This document shows, piece by piece, positions 32,711 to 41,003 of a stretch of DNA of 64,000 nt (its first letter is position 1; the number at the start of each line of letters is the position of its first letter). This DNA is from Actinomycetospora sp. NBRC 106378 (GTDB lineage: Bacteria > Actinomycetota > Actinomycetes > Mycobacteriales > Pseudonocardiaceae), in assembly GCF_030269685.1 (NCBI RefSeq), contig NZ_BSTT01000020.1:23151-87150 (forward strand), in the 5' to 3' direction. Below the pieces are notes generated by a model. It was not told where the DNA came from. It worked only from the letters and a program-made list of their open reading frames with translations, and did not search any database. A program made the translations under genes and the position numbers.

Positions 32711-34080
32711 GACGACGACCCCTCCCCGCCGTGGCCCCCGGCCTCCTGGCAGGACAGCGTCGTTGCTGTCGTCGGGTGAGGGGAACGACGTCCTGCCACG
32801 GAGGGAGCCACCGCCTGCACCGCCGCGACGAGCCGCGCGTCGTCGTCCGGCAGCACCGAGCGCAGGTCGAGCAGGCACCGACCCTGCTCCACCCGCCCGA
32901 CGACGGGGTCGTCCCCGGCCCGCAGCGCCTCGGCGTACGCCGCCGGGAGCGCGACCGCGGCGCTGGGCAGGTCCACGCCCGGCGCGCCGCCGCCGCCGAC
33001 CTGCGCGGCGCAGTCGACGACCGCCCCGCCGACCGCCGCGGCCACTGCCGTCGCCCGGTCGCGCAGCGCGGACACGTCCGCCTCGAGCATCGCGCGCACC
33101 GGCGGGACGGGGCCGCGCAGCGTCGCCTCCAACGCCGCCAGCGTCAGCTTGTCCACCCGCAGCGCCCGGGCGAGCGGGTGCCGCCGCAGCCGGTGCACCA
33201 GCTCGGCGTCCCCGAGCAGCAGACCCGCCTGCGGCCCGCCGAGCAGCTTGTCCCCGCTCGCCGTCACGAGCGGGACGCCGGCGCGCAGCTCGGTCGCGGC
33301 GTCCGGCTCGCCGGGCAGCAGCGGGTGCGGCGCGAGCAGCCCCGACCCGATGTCGGCCACCACCGGCACGCCGAGCCCGGTCAGCTCCCCGGCCGGCACG
33401 CTGGACGTGAACCCCTGCACCACGAAGTTCGACGGGTGCACCTTGAGGATCATCCCGGTCTGCGGGCCGACCGCCGCCGCGTAGTCGTCGACCCGGACCC
33501 GGTTCGTCGTCCCGACCTCCCGCAGCCGTGCTCCCGTCGACTCCAGCAGCTCCGGCAGCCGGAACCCGTCGCCGATCTCGACCATCTCGCCCCGGGCGAT
33601 CACGATCTCCCGGCCCGCAGCCAGCGCGGTCGCCGCGAGGATCAGCGCGGCCGCACCGTTGTTGGTCACGTGGACCCCGCCCGCGTCGGGCACGGCGTCC
33701 GCCAGCGCCGCCATCGCGCCCGCGCCCCGGCGGCCCCGGCCCCCGGTCGCCAGGTCGAGCTCGACGTCCGTCGTCCCGGCCGCCGTCACCAGCGCCTCCC
33801 GGGCGGCTCCCGAGAGCGGCGCCCGCCCCAGGTTGGTGTGCAGCACGACGCCGGTCGCGTTCAGCACCGGGCGCAGGCTCGCCGCGCTGCGCGGGAGGTC
33901 CGCGACGACGGCGTCGACCACGTCCTCCGGTGCGATCTCCCCGGCCCGCGCCTGCTGCTGCACGCCGAGCACGACGTCCTTCACCCGGGCCTTCCCGACG
34001 ACCGCGACCGCGGTCGCCACGCGCGGGTCGGCGAGGACGGCGTCGGTGCGGGGGATCCGTCGCCGGGGGTCGGTGGTCAC
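32707..34080 (-). CDS. selA: L-seryl-tRNA(Sec) selenium transferase
   Basis: 457-residue PLP enzyme converting seryl-tRNA(Sec) to selenocysteinyl-tRNA(Sec) using selenophosphate. It shows RPVLNATGVVLHTNLGRAPL, NNGAAALILAATALA, RGEMVEIGDGFRLPELL, EVGTTNRVRVDDY and the PLP lysine in SGDKLLGGPQAG. GTG start overlaps the stop of the permease gene by 4 bases. The last 20-odd residues (after VAGRRS) are encoded by the dispersed palindrome copy D, so the natural C-terminus has been extended or replaced by repeat sequence. Confidence 0.96.
   Translation of the reverse strand: MTTDPRRRIPRTDAVLADPRVATAVAVVGKARVKDVVLGVQQQARAGEIAPEDVVDAVVADLPRSAASLRPVLNATGVVLHTNLGRAPLSGAAREALVTAAGTTDVELDLATGGRGRRGAGAMAALADAVPDAGGVHVTNNGAAALILAATALAAGREIVIARGEMVEIGDGFRLPELLESTGARLREVGTTNRVRVDDYAAAVGPQTGMILKVHPSNFVVQGFTSSVPAGELTGLGVPVVADIGSGLLAPHPLLPGEPDAATELRAGVPLVTASGDKLLGGPQAGLLLGDAELVHRLRRHPLARALRVDKLTLAALEATLRGPVPPVRAMLEADVSALRDRATAVAAAVGGAVVDCAAQVGGGGAPGVDLPSAAVALPAAYAEALRAGDDPVVGRVEQGRCLLDLRSVLPDDDARLVAAVQAVAPSVAGRRSPHPTTATTLSCQEAGGHGGEGSSS
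32747..32799. repeat. dispersed palindromic element, copy D (inside selA 3' end)
   Basis: TGGCAGGACAGCGTCGTTGC on the left and AACGACGTCCTGCCAC on the right, with a degenerate centre. It is the only copy of this family inside a coding region; it encodes the SelA tail and stops 36 bases before the selB start. Confidence 0.85.
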
Positions 34081-35120
34081 GCCGTCCAGGATCCACCCAC
34101 CGCCACCACGACGGAGCACACCACCCCGATCAGCACCGTCCCGACCGTCACCGTCGCGAGCACCCGCACCGGGAACACCCGGCGCACCATGAGCAGCGAC
34201 GGCAGGCTGATCGCCGACAGCGTCACGAGCAGCGCGGCGGCGATCACCGGCGACACCCCGGCCGCGAGGAGCGCGGCGACCGCGGCGATCTCGGCGCCGG
34301 TCGGGATCGGCAGCAGCGTCCCGGCCACCGCGAGCAGCACGACGATCGCGACGACCACCGCGCCGTGCGTCCCGGCGAGCCCCGCGCCGAGCGGGAACAG
34401 CACGCCCCGCAGCGCTCCGAGCACCACGACCAGCACCAGGTACTCCGGCAGCAGCCGCAGCGACAGCCCACCCAGCGCGACGAGGAACCGGACCGGCAGC
34501 GGGCGTCCGTCGTCGAGGGAGTCGGTCCCGACGGCGAGGCCGGTCGGGTCGGGGGCGTCGCCCGACCGCCGTGCGGCCAGCGCGCCCACCCCGACGACGG
34601 CGAGCCCGGCCGCCAGGCGCAGCACCGTCCACGGCCACGGCAGCACGAACGCGCAGAACACCAGCACGACGGGGTTGAGGGCGGGGCTCGCCAGCCAGAA
34701 CGCGAGCGCCGCGCGGACGTCGGCGGCGCGCTGGCGCAGCCCGACCGCCACCGGCGCCGAGCAGCAGCTGCACATCATCCCCGGCACCGCGAGCGCGCTG
34801 CCGACGACCGCCCCGCGCCGCCCGACCATCCGGGCGGTCCAGTCCGCCGGCAACACCGTGCGGACGGCGGCGGCGAGCACGAGCCCGGTGACGAGGGCCG
34901 GCCAGATCGCGAGGAAGTAGGTGCCGGCGAACTCCAGGCCCGATCGCAGCGACACCCCGTCGGAGGGCAGGATCGACCTCCCGAGCGAGCCGGAGCCGGC
35001 CACCGACGGGACCTTCACCCAGTACGGCTGCCACTTCGCCCAGATCAGCAGCACCACCGCGAGCAGCGCCACGCCCGCAACCGGGATCCATGTGCGGCGG
35101 GGAGCCGTCGTCGTGGTCAC
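34077..35120 (-). CDS. COG0701/DUF318-type permease coupled to selA
   Basis: 347-residue integral membrane protein with about eight to ten segments. It belongs to the predicted permease family that includes ArsP/YraQ: the GMMCSCCSAPVAVGLRQR motif with vicinal cysteines and the SPALNPVVLVFCAFVLPWPW segment are typical, and the second half repeats as LLPIPTGAEIAAVAALLAAGVSP. Family members move organoarsenicals or have no known substrate. Here the stop overlaps the selA GTG (34077-34080), so it is co-translated with selA-selB. A selenium-compound transporter or exporter is a reasonable inference but unproven. ATG at 35118-35120. Confidence 0.85.
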   Translation of the reverse strand: MTTTTAPRRTWIPVAGVALLAVVLLIWAKWQPYWVKVPSVAGSGSLGRSILPSDGVSLRSGLEFAGTYFLAIWPALVTGLVLAAAVRTVLPADWTARMVGRRGAVVGSALAVPGMMCSCCSAPVAVGLRQRAADVRAALAFWLASPALNPVVLVFCAFVLPWPWTVLRLAAGLAVVGVGALAARRSGDAPDPTGLAVGTDSLDDGRPLPVRFLVALGGLSLRLLPEYLVLVVVLGALRGVLFPLGAGLAGTHGAVVVAIVVLLAVAGTLLPIPTGAEIAAVAALLAAGVSPVIAAALLVTLSAISLPSLLMVRRVFPVRVLATVTVGTVLIGVVCSVVVAVGGSWTA

Positions 35121-35185
35121 GACGGTCGAGTCTGCGCGCCGTGCATGTCGTCCGCAGGACGGCTCCGTGTCCGCCCCGCAACACG

Positions 35186-35233
35186 ACGAACGGGCCGTCC
35201 GTCACGGTTCATCGTGACGAGCGGCCCGTTCGT
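35186..35233 (-). terminator. terminator hairpin after nrfD
   Basis: ACGAACGGGCCG (35186-35197) pairs with CGGCCCGTTCGT (35222-35233), with an inner GTCACG/CGTGAC stem. It lies 13 bases after the nrfD stop and before the permease gene, separating the formate dehydrogenase and sel transcripts. Confidence 0.75.
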
Positions 35234-35246
35234 GGGTGGGGAAGGG

Positions 35247-36350
35247 TCAGCTGCCCGCCGCGGGGACGTAGTGCCGGTCGGGAGGCGTGGTCCCCGGCTG
35301 CACGGCCTCTTCCCGACGGCGGATGCGCTCGCGCTGGGGCACGACGATGTGCGCCGGGTCGTTGGCCGAGGCGATCCCGGCGTCGAACACCCCGAAGCGG
35401 GTGAGGGCGGAGCCCGCCATGAGCGCGAGCCCGGAGAGGGCTGCTGCCCACCGCTTCCTCCGCCCGACGACGGCACCCACGGCACCGACCGCGAGGCACG
35501 CCTTCGACGCCGTCATCAGCGTCTTCGCCCGGCCCTTGTCGTAGACGTCGGCGAGCAGGCCGAGGTCGCGGGTCATCTTCTCCTCGGTGACCAGCTCCAC
35601 CAGCGCGCCCGCGACGGCCAGCCGCGCGGCCGGCTCGTTGTCGCGGACCGAGGCCGCCACCAGCCCGAAGCCGCCGCCCGCCGCCGCCGCACTGCCCGCG
35701 AAGAGCACCGGCAGGTGGCGGTGGGCCTCGTGCCAAGTGGGGACGGCGGTGTTCGAGATCAGGACCGCGGTGTAGGTGGCGAGCGCGGGCCCGACGACGG
35801 CCGCACCGATCCCGGCCGCGTCCCCGGCGACGCGGAGGGCCGTGGCGCCGCGGCGTCCACGGAGGTACGGCGCGAGGAACTCGGCTCCCGCCGCCGCCGT
35901 CGCGAACGCCGCGAAGGGGGAGAGGATCCAGGAGCCGACCGACAGCGGCGAGGTCGGCTTGAACACCCGCAGCATGTGCAGGAACCGGCTCGGGCGGTGC
36001 AGGTCGTGGATGAGGAACACGGTGCCGCCCATGGCGCCGCCCATGGCCACGTAGCGGCCGGCCGCCCGCAACGTCGGCCGGTCGGTGGCGTTCGCCATCG
36101 CCGCCAGCACCGACGACGAGCCCGCGAGCCCGCCGAGGAACAGGTACAGCGGGACGTCCGGGTTCTTCCACACCGGTGCCTTGATGATGGGGCGCCCGTA
36201 GTAGCTGCGGAACTCCGCCTCGGGCACCTGCAGCTGCTCGCCCCGGCCCCGACGGGTGCGCCCGCTGCGGGGCTTCACGGCGTCGTGGTCGATGCGCAGC
36301 CGCTCCGGCATCTCCGTCGGGTTGGAGTCCTCGGTCGGCCTGCCGGTCAT
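35247..36350 (-). CDS. nrfD: NrfD-type membrane subunit of formate dehydrogenase
   Basis: 367-residue quinone-interacting membrane anchor of the NrfD/PsrC family. After a hydrophilic N-terminus (RSYYGRPIIKAPVWKNPDVPLYLF) there are about eight membrane segments, e.g. LGGLAGSSSVLAAMANATDRP, AMGGAMGGTVFLIHDLHRPSRF with the conserved HDLxRPSRF loop, and AALSGLALMAGSALTRFGVF. It lacks the heme-ligating histidines of FdnI, consistent with NrfD. Its ATG overlaps the fdhB stop (ATGA). It would pass electrons from FdhB to menaquinone. Confidence 0.92.
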   Translation of the reverse strand: MTGRPTEDSNPTEMPERLRIDHDAVKPRSGRTRRGRGEQLQVPEAEFRSYYGRPIIKAPVWKNPDVPLYLFLGGLAGSSSVLAAMANATDRPTLRAAGRYVAMGGAMGGTVFLIHDLHRPSRFLHMLRVFKPTSPLSVGSWILSPFAAFATAAAGAEFLAPYLRGRRGATALRVAGDAAGIGAAVVGPALATYTAVLISNTAVPTWHEAHRHLPVLFAGSAAAAGGGFGLVAASVRDNEPAARLAVAGALVELVTEEKMTRDLGLLADVYDKGRAKTLMTASKACLAVGAVGAVVGRRKRWAAALSGLALMAGSALTRFGVFDAGIASANDPAHIVVPQRERIRRREEAVQPGTTPPDRHYVPAAGS

Positions 36351-37426
36351 CGCCGGCCCCCCGTCCAGAACGCCGCCACCGCGGCGGCACCCAGAGCGAC
36401 GGCGGTCAGCGCCGCGTTCCGCCACATCTCGGGCAGGTCGCGGGTGGTGACGATCGGGTCCGGCGGCAGGCCGTAGACCTCCGGCTCGTCGAGCAGGAGG
36501 AAGAACGCCCCGTCCCCACCGACGCCGTCGTTCTCGTCGCGGCCGTAGAGCCGGGCCTCGTTCACGCCGCGGTCGTGCAGCTCGGCGAGCCGGGCGTCCG
36601 CGGCGGCCTGCAGCTCGTCGAGGTCGCCGAACTGGATCGACTTCGTCGGGCACGCCTTCGCGCAGGCGGGCTCCAGTCCGCTGCCGAGGCGGTCGTAGCA
36701 CAGCGTGCACTTGTGGGCGCCGCCGTCGGATCCGCGGACGTCGATGACGCCGTAGGGGCAGGACGGGACGCAGTAGCCGCAGCCGTTGCAGATGTCGTCC
36801 TGCACCACGACGGTGCCGAACTCGGTGCGGAACAGCGCGCCGGTCGGGCAGTTGTCCAGGCATCCGGCGTGCGTGCAGTGCTTGCAGACGTCGGAGGCCA
36901 TGAGCCAGCGGACGTCCCGCTCGTCGTCGGGGGTCTGCTGACCGTGCGCCCCCGCGTCGGGGAGCAGGGACAGCAGGTCGACCGTGCCGCCCCCGGGCGC
37001 CGGCGTGGTCTCGCGGGTGGAGGGCAGCGCGCCGCCGCCGAGCGCGGGCAGGCCCGACGGGATGTGCCCCGTCGTGACGTCGTCGGTGGACGCGCCACCG
37101 TGCTTCGTCGTCGCCGACCCATGCGGACGGACGTCCTCGATGAACGCCACGTGCCGCCACGTGGAGGCGCCGAGGTCACCGGTGTTGTCGTAGGACATCC
37201 CGGTGAGGCGGTAGAGGTCGGACGCGTCGGTCCCGTCGTCGGGGACGAGGTTCCACTCCTTGCACGCCACCTCGCAGGCCTTGCAGCCGATGCAGACCGA
37301 CGTGTCGGTGAAGAACCCGACCCGCTTCGGGTGCGACGGATCGAACCCCGCGTCCGCGGCCGGGTCGGGGAGCTCGCCGTACAGCGAGTTCGCCGTCCCC
37401 GAGAACGCGTCGAAGACGTTGGTCAT
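36347..37426 (-). CDS. fdhB: formate dehydrogenase iron-sulfur (beta) subunit
   Basis: 359-residue ferredoxin-like electron-transfer subunit. Four cysteine clusters are visible: CIGCKACEVAC (residues 45-55), CKHCTHAGCLDNCP, CNGCGYCVPSCPYG and CTLCYDRLGSGLEPACAKACP, giving four 4Fe-4S clusters. A 60-residue low-complexity insert (around residues 105-165) interrupts the usual spacing. A single hydrophobic helix sits at the C-terminus (NAALTAVALGAAAVAAFW), as in membrane-tethered FdhB/FdoH. Coupled to nrfD, 66 bases downstream of fdhA. Confidence 0.95.
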   Translation of the reverse strand: MTNVFDAFSGTANSLYGELPDPAADAGFDPSHPKRVGFFTDTSVCIGCKACEVACKEWNLVPDDGTDASDLYRLTGMSYDNTGDLGASTWRHVAFIEDVRPHGSATTKHGGASTDDVTTGHIPSGLPALGGGALPSTRETTPAPGGGTVDLLSLLPDAGAHGQQTPDDERDVRWLMASDVCKHCTHAGCLDNCPTGALFRTEFGTVVVQDDICNGCGYCVPSCPYGVIDVRGSDGGAHKCTLCYDRLGSGLEPACAKACPTKSIQFGDLDELQAAADARLAELHDRGVNEARLYGRDENDGVGGDGAFFLLLDEPEVYGLPPDPIVTTRDLPEMWRNAALTAVALGAAAVAAFWTGGRR

Positions 37427-37429
37427 GGT

Positions 37430-37488
37430 CGAGCTCCGCTGCGCTTCGTCTCCGTCGTCATGGCCGAGCTCCCCTTCGGTGCGTCTCC
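37430..37488. repeat. two 36-bp-family units between fdhA and fdhB
   Basis: Units 37430-37453 and 37465-37488 both follow CGAGCTCC, then C/T/G-rich bases, then CGTCTCC, matching the hldE repeat core (17729-17900). They fill almost the whole 66-base gap between the fdhA stop and fdhB start. Confidence 0.8.
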
Positions 37489-37492
37489 GTGG

Positions 37493-40400
37493 TCACTCGA
37501 TCCCTCCCGGCTCGACCCCCGCGCGACGGCGGTAGCCGGCGACGTACTCGAGGAGCTCGGGGCCGCGTGGTCGACGTCCCGGCTGGATGTCGCAGGTCGC
37601 GACCTTCGACTCCTGGATGTGGACGTTGGAATCCATCACGACGCCGAGCAGGTCGTTCGCCGGATCGCCGGTGATGATGCCCTGGGAGCCCCAGTGGTAG
37701 GGGAGCCCGATCTGGTGCACCTCACGGTCCCCGATCCGCAGCGGTTTCATGCGCTCGGTCACCATCACCCGCGCCTCGATCGCCGTCCGCGCCGAGATCA
37801 GCGTCGCCCACCCCATGTGCTCGAGGCCCCGCTCCGCGGCGAGCGCGGGGGAGATCTCGCAGAAGAACTCCGGCTGGAGTTCCGAGAGGTAGGGCAGCGT
37901 GCGACTCATCCCGCCCGCGGTGTGGTGCTCGGTGAGCCGGTAGGTGAGGAAGACGTAGGGGAAGACCTCGCTCTGCGACGGGTTCAGCCGGTTCCAGGCG
38001 CGGTCCATCTCCTCGTGCGCGGGGTTGTCCTGCTGGTCGTGCAGCAGGTTGCGCACCGGGGACTCGACCGGCTCGTAGTGCGTCGGCAGCGGGCCGTCGG
38101 TCAGCCCCGTCGGCGCGTAGAGCCACGCCTTCCCGTCCGCCTGCATGATGAAGGCGTCGGTGCCGGCGAGGGCGTCGGGACCGGTGGCGCCGGGGTCCGG
38201 CTTGTAGTCCGGCGGCTTGGTGACCTCGAAGTCGGGCACGTCGTGCCCGACCCAGCGGCCCTGCGCCTCGTCCCACCACACGAGCGCCTTGCGGTCGCTC
38301 CACGGCCGGCCCTCGGCGTCGGCCGAGGCCCGGTTGTAGAGCACCCGGCGGTTCGCCGGCCAGGCCCAGCCCCACTCGGCGGCGATCCAGTCCTGCTCCT
38401 CGCCGGGCTTGCGGCGGTCGGCCTGGTTGACGCCGTCCTTGTAGATGCCGGTGTAGATCCAGCAGCCCGCCGTGGTCGAGCCGTCGGCGGTCAGCTCGGT
38501 GTACGACGACAGCGGCATCCCGTCGGCGTCGGCCCCGTTGATCTCCGCGAGCACCGTCTCGACGTCGGGCTCGTCGTGCATCCCGGAGGTCGGGTAGCCC
38601 CACGTCAGGTTGAGCAGCGGCTGGTCCCGCTCCTCCGTGGACCCGGCGAGCTTCTCCCGGATGCGCTTTCCGAGGTGGTAGTAGAAGTGCAGCTCGGAAC
38701 GGGCGTCGCCCGGCGGATGCACCGCCTCGCGTCGCCACTGGACCAGACGCTGGGTCTGGGTGAAGCTGCCCGCCTTCTCGGTGTGGTTGGCGCAGGGCAG
38801 GAAGAAGACCTCGGTCCCGATGTCCTCGGTGCGCAGCTCGCCGGTCTCGATCTCCGGAGCGTCGTACCAGAACGTGGCCGACTCGATCATCTGCATGTCG
38901 CGGACGACGAGCCATTCCAGGTTCGCGAGGCCGAGGCGCTGCATCTTGCCGTTGGCGTGCCCGACCGCCGGGTTCTCGCCGACGAGGAAGTACCCGAAGG
39001 ACTTCTTGTCGATCTGGTCCCGGACGATCGAGTAGCTGCCGTGGTCGCCGGTGATCCGTGGCATCCAGTCGAACGCGAAGTCGTTCTCCGCGGTCGCCGC
39101 GTCGCCCCACCACGCCTTGAGCAGGGACACCGTGTAGGCGTCCATGTTGCCCCAGAAGCCGGTCTTGGCGGCGTCCGCGTCGAGGTAGTCGCGCAGCGTC
39201 TCGTGGTGCGCGCTCGGCATGGGCAGGTAGCCGGGCAGCAGGTCGAACAGCGTGGGGATGTCCGTCGAGCCCTGGATCGAGGCGTGCCCGCGCAGGGCCA
39301 GGATGCCGCCGCCGGGACGGCCCATGTTCCCGAGCAGGGTCTGCAGGATCGCCGCCGCGCGGATGTACTGCACGCCCACGGTGTGGTGGGTCCAGCCGAC
39401 CGAGTAGACCCACGCGGTCGTCCGGTCCCGGCCGGAGTTCTCGGTGATCGCCTTCGCGACCTCGAGGAACGACCCCACCGACATGCCGCACACCTGCGAC
39501 ACCGCCTCCGGGGTGTAGCGGCTGTAGTGCCGCTTGAGCACCTGGTAGACGCACTGCGGGTGGGTCAGGGTCTGGTCGCGCCGCGGCTCGTGGTGCCCGA
39601 TCGGCGCGTCCTGCCCGTTCGGGTGCTCGGGCATCTGGGACTCCCACGCGTCCCGCTTGCCGGCCGCCGGCGCCCGGTAGGCGTCCTCGAGACCCCAGCT
39701 GACCGGCGAGTACTCACCGGTGTCCGGGTCGTACCCGGAGAAGATGCCGCCGGCCTCCGGGTCGGAGGCGTCCACGAAGGAGTCGTCGACGATGTCGGCG
39801 GCGTTCGTGAACGTCTGCACGTACTCGCGGAAGTCGAGCTCGTTCTCCAGGACGTAGTTGATCAGCCCGCCCAGGAACGCGATGTCCGCGCCGCCCCGGA
39901 ACGGCACGTGGTGGTCGGCCACCGCGGTGGTGCGGGTGAAGCGCGGGTCGACGTGGATGACCTTCGCGCCGCGGCGCTTGGCCTCCATCACCCACTGGAA
40001 GCCCACGGGGTGGGCCTCCGCCATGTTGGACCCCTCGATGACGATGCAGTCCGAGTACACGAGGTCCTGGAGGAAGTTGCTGGCGCCTCCACGCCCGAAG
40101 CTGGTCCCCAGACCGGGGACGGTGGCGCTGTGTCAAATACGCGCCTGGTTCTCCACCTGGATCGCGCCGAGCGCCATGAACAGCTTCTTGATGAGGTAGT
40201 TCTCCTCGTTGTCCAGCGTCGCGCCGCCGAGGCTCGAGAAGCCCCGGGTGCGCCGCAGGACACGCCCCTGGGCGTCGGTGTCCTCCCACCCACGACGGCG
40301 GGCGTCGATCACCCGGTCGGCGATCATGTCGACCGCCGTGTCGAGGTCGAGGTCCTCCCACTCGGTGCCGTAGGGCCGCCGGTACCGCACGGTCGTCACG

Positions 40401-40702
40401 CGGGAGGGGCTGGTCACCAGCGACGTCGACGCCGAACCCTTCGGGCACAGGCGCCCGCGGGAGACGGGGGAGTCGGGGTCGCCCTCGATCTGGGTGACCC
40501 GGCCGTCGCGCACGTAGACGTTCTGGCCGCAGCCCACGGCGCAGTACGGGCAGATCGACTTGACGACCTCGTCGGCCGTGTCGGTCCGCGGCGTGAGCGC
40601 CTTCGTCCGCGGCGACTGCACGGCGGTGCCGCGGGCGAGCGGGTCAGGACCGGTCGCCTGGCGGAACATCGGCCATTCGCCGAGCCAGGTACGGACGCCC
40701 AT
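37493..40702 (-). CDS. fdhA: selenocysteine-containing formate dehydrogenase alpha subunit (UGA decoded as Sec)
   Basis: 1069-residue molybdopterin oxidoreductase oxidising formate to CO2. Residues 1-189 end in ENQARI, followed by an in-frame TGA at 40133-40135 (residue 190). The frame continues HSATVPGLGTSFGRGGASN without a gap, the exact context of catalytic selenocysteine in FdhA (ARI-U-HS). The 4Fe-4S cysteines are C51, C54, C58 and C86. Later motifs include DCIVIEGSNMAEAHP, VDPRFTRTTAVADHHV and GENPAVGHANG. A SECIS hairpin follows the UGA, and tRNA-Sec lies 62 bases upstream. The gene also ends in TGA (37493-37495). No twin-arginine signal is apparent at the N-terminus. ATG at 40702. Confidence 0.95.
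40104..40135 (-). promoter_or_regulatory. SECIS element in fdhA
   Basis: Twelve bases after the TGA, GTCCCC pairs with GGGGAC around the loop GGTCT (plus-strand 40104-40120). The apical GGUCU is the same as in the E. coli fdhF SECIS, the element bound by SelB. It recodes UGA as selenocysteine. Confidence 0.85.
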
Positions 40703-40764
40703 GGGGTGGACCTCCCCGTGCTGTGGTGGACCCGGGTTCCGACGCTGGGACCTGGGGGAACGTG

Positions 40765-40860
40765 TGGCGGAGGCGGACGGGAATCGAACCCGCCTGGCCG
40801 AGATACCCGGCCACGTCGGTGTTGAAGACCGCGGGGCCCACCAGGAACCCTGACGCCTCC
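40765..40860 (-). tRNA. selC: tRNA-Sec (TCA)
   Basis: 96-base tRNA including encoded CCA (40765-40767). The reverse complement has acceptor GGAGGCG with CGCCTCC and discriminator G. The anticodon loop carries TCA (CTTCAAC), the extra arm is long (GTGGCCGGGTATCTCGGCCA) and the T-arm contains GTTCGATTC. Length, discriminator G and the TCA anticodon identify selC. It lies immediately upstream of fdhA on the same strand. Confidence 0.96.
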
Positions 40861-40913
40861 GCGACGGAGCCTAGGTTCCGCCCCGACAACCCGCAGGCTC
40901 GGGCCGCCCCGCC

Positions 40914-40960
40914 GTGGCAGGAAAGCGTCGTTGCCGGCGTCCGGTGACAGGAAAGCCGCT
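40914..40960. repeat. dispersed palindromic element, copy E (partial)
   Basis: GTGGCAGGAAAGCGTCGTTG followed by CCGGCGTCCGGTGACAGGAA. The left arm is complete; the right part resembles a second left arm rather than its complement. Located between tRNA-Sec and gntP. Confidence 0.8.
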
Positions 40961-41003
40961 CGGTCGGGTTCACCGGGCCCTCACACCGGGAAAGGTCGCC
41001 CGC

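Noticed and set aside
37493..40702. fdhA as two separate genes or a pseudogene
   Set aside because: The break is a single in-frame TGA at the catalytic selenocysteine position with a SECIS hairpin, and selA, selB and tRNA-Sec are adjacent.
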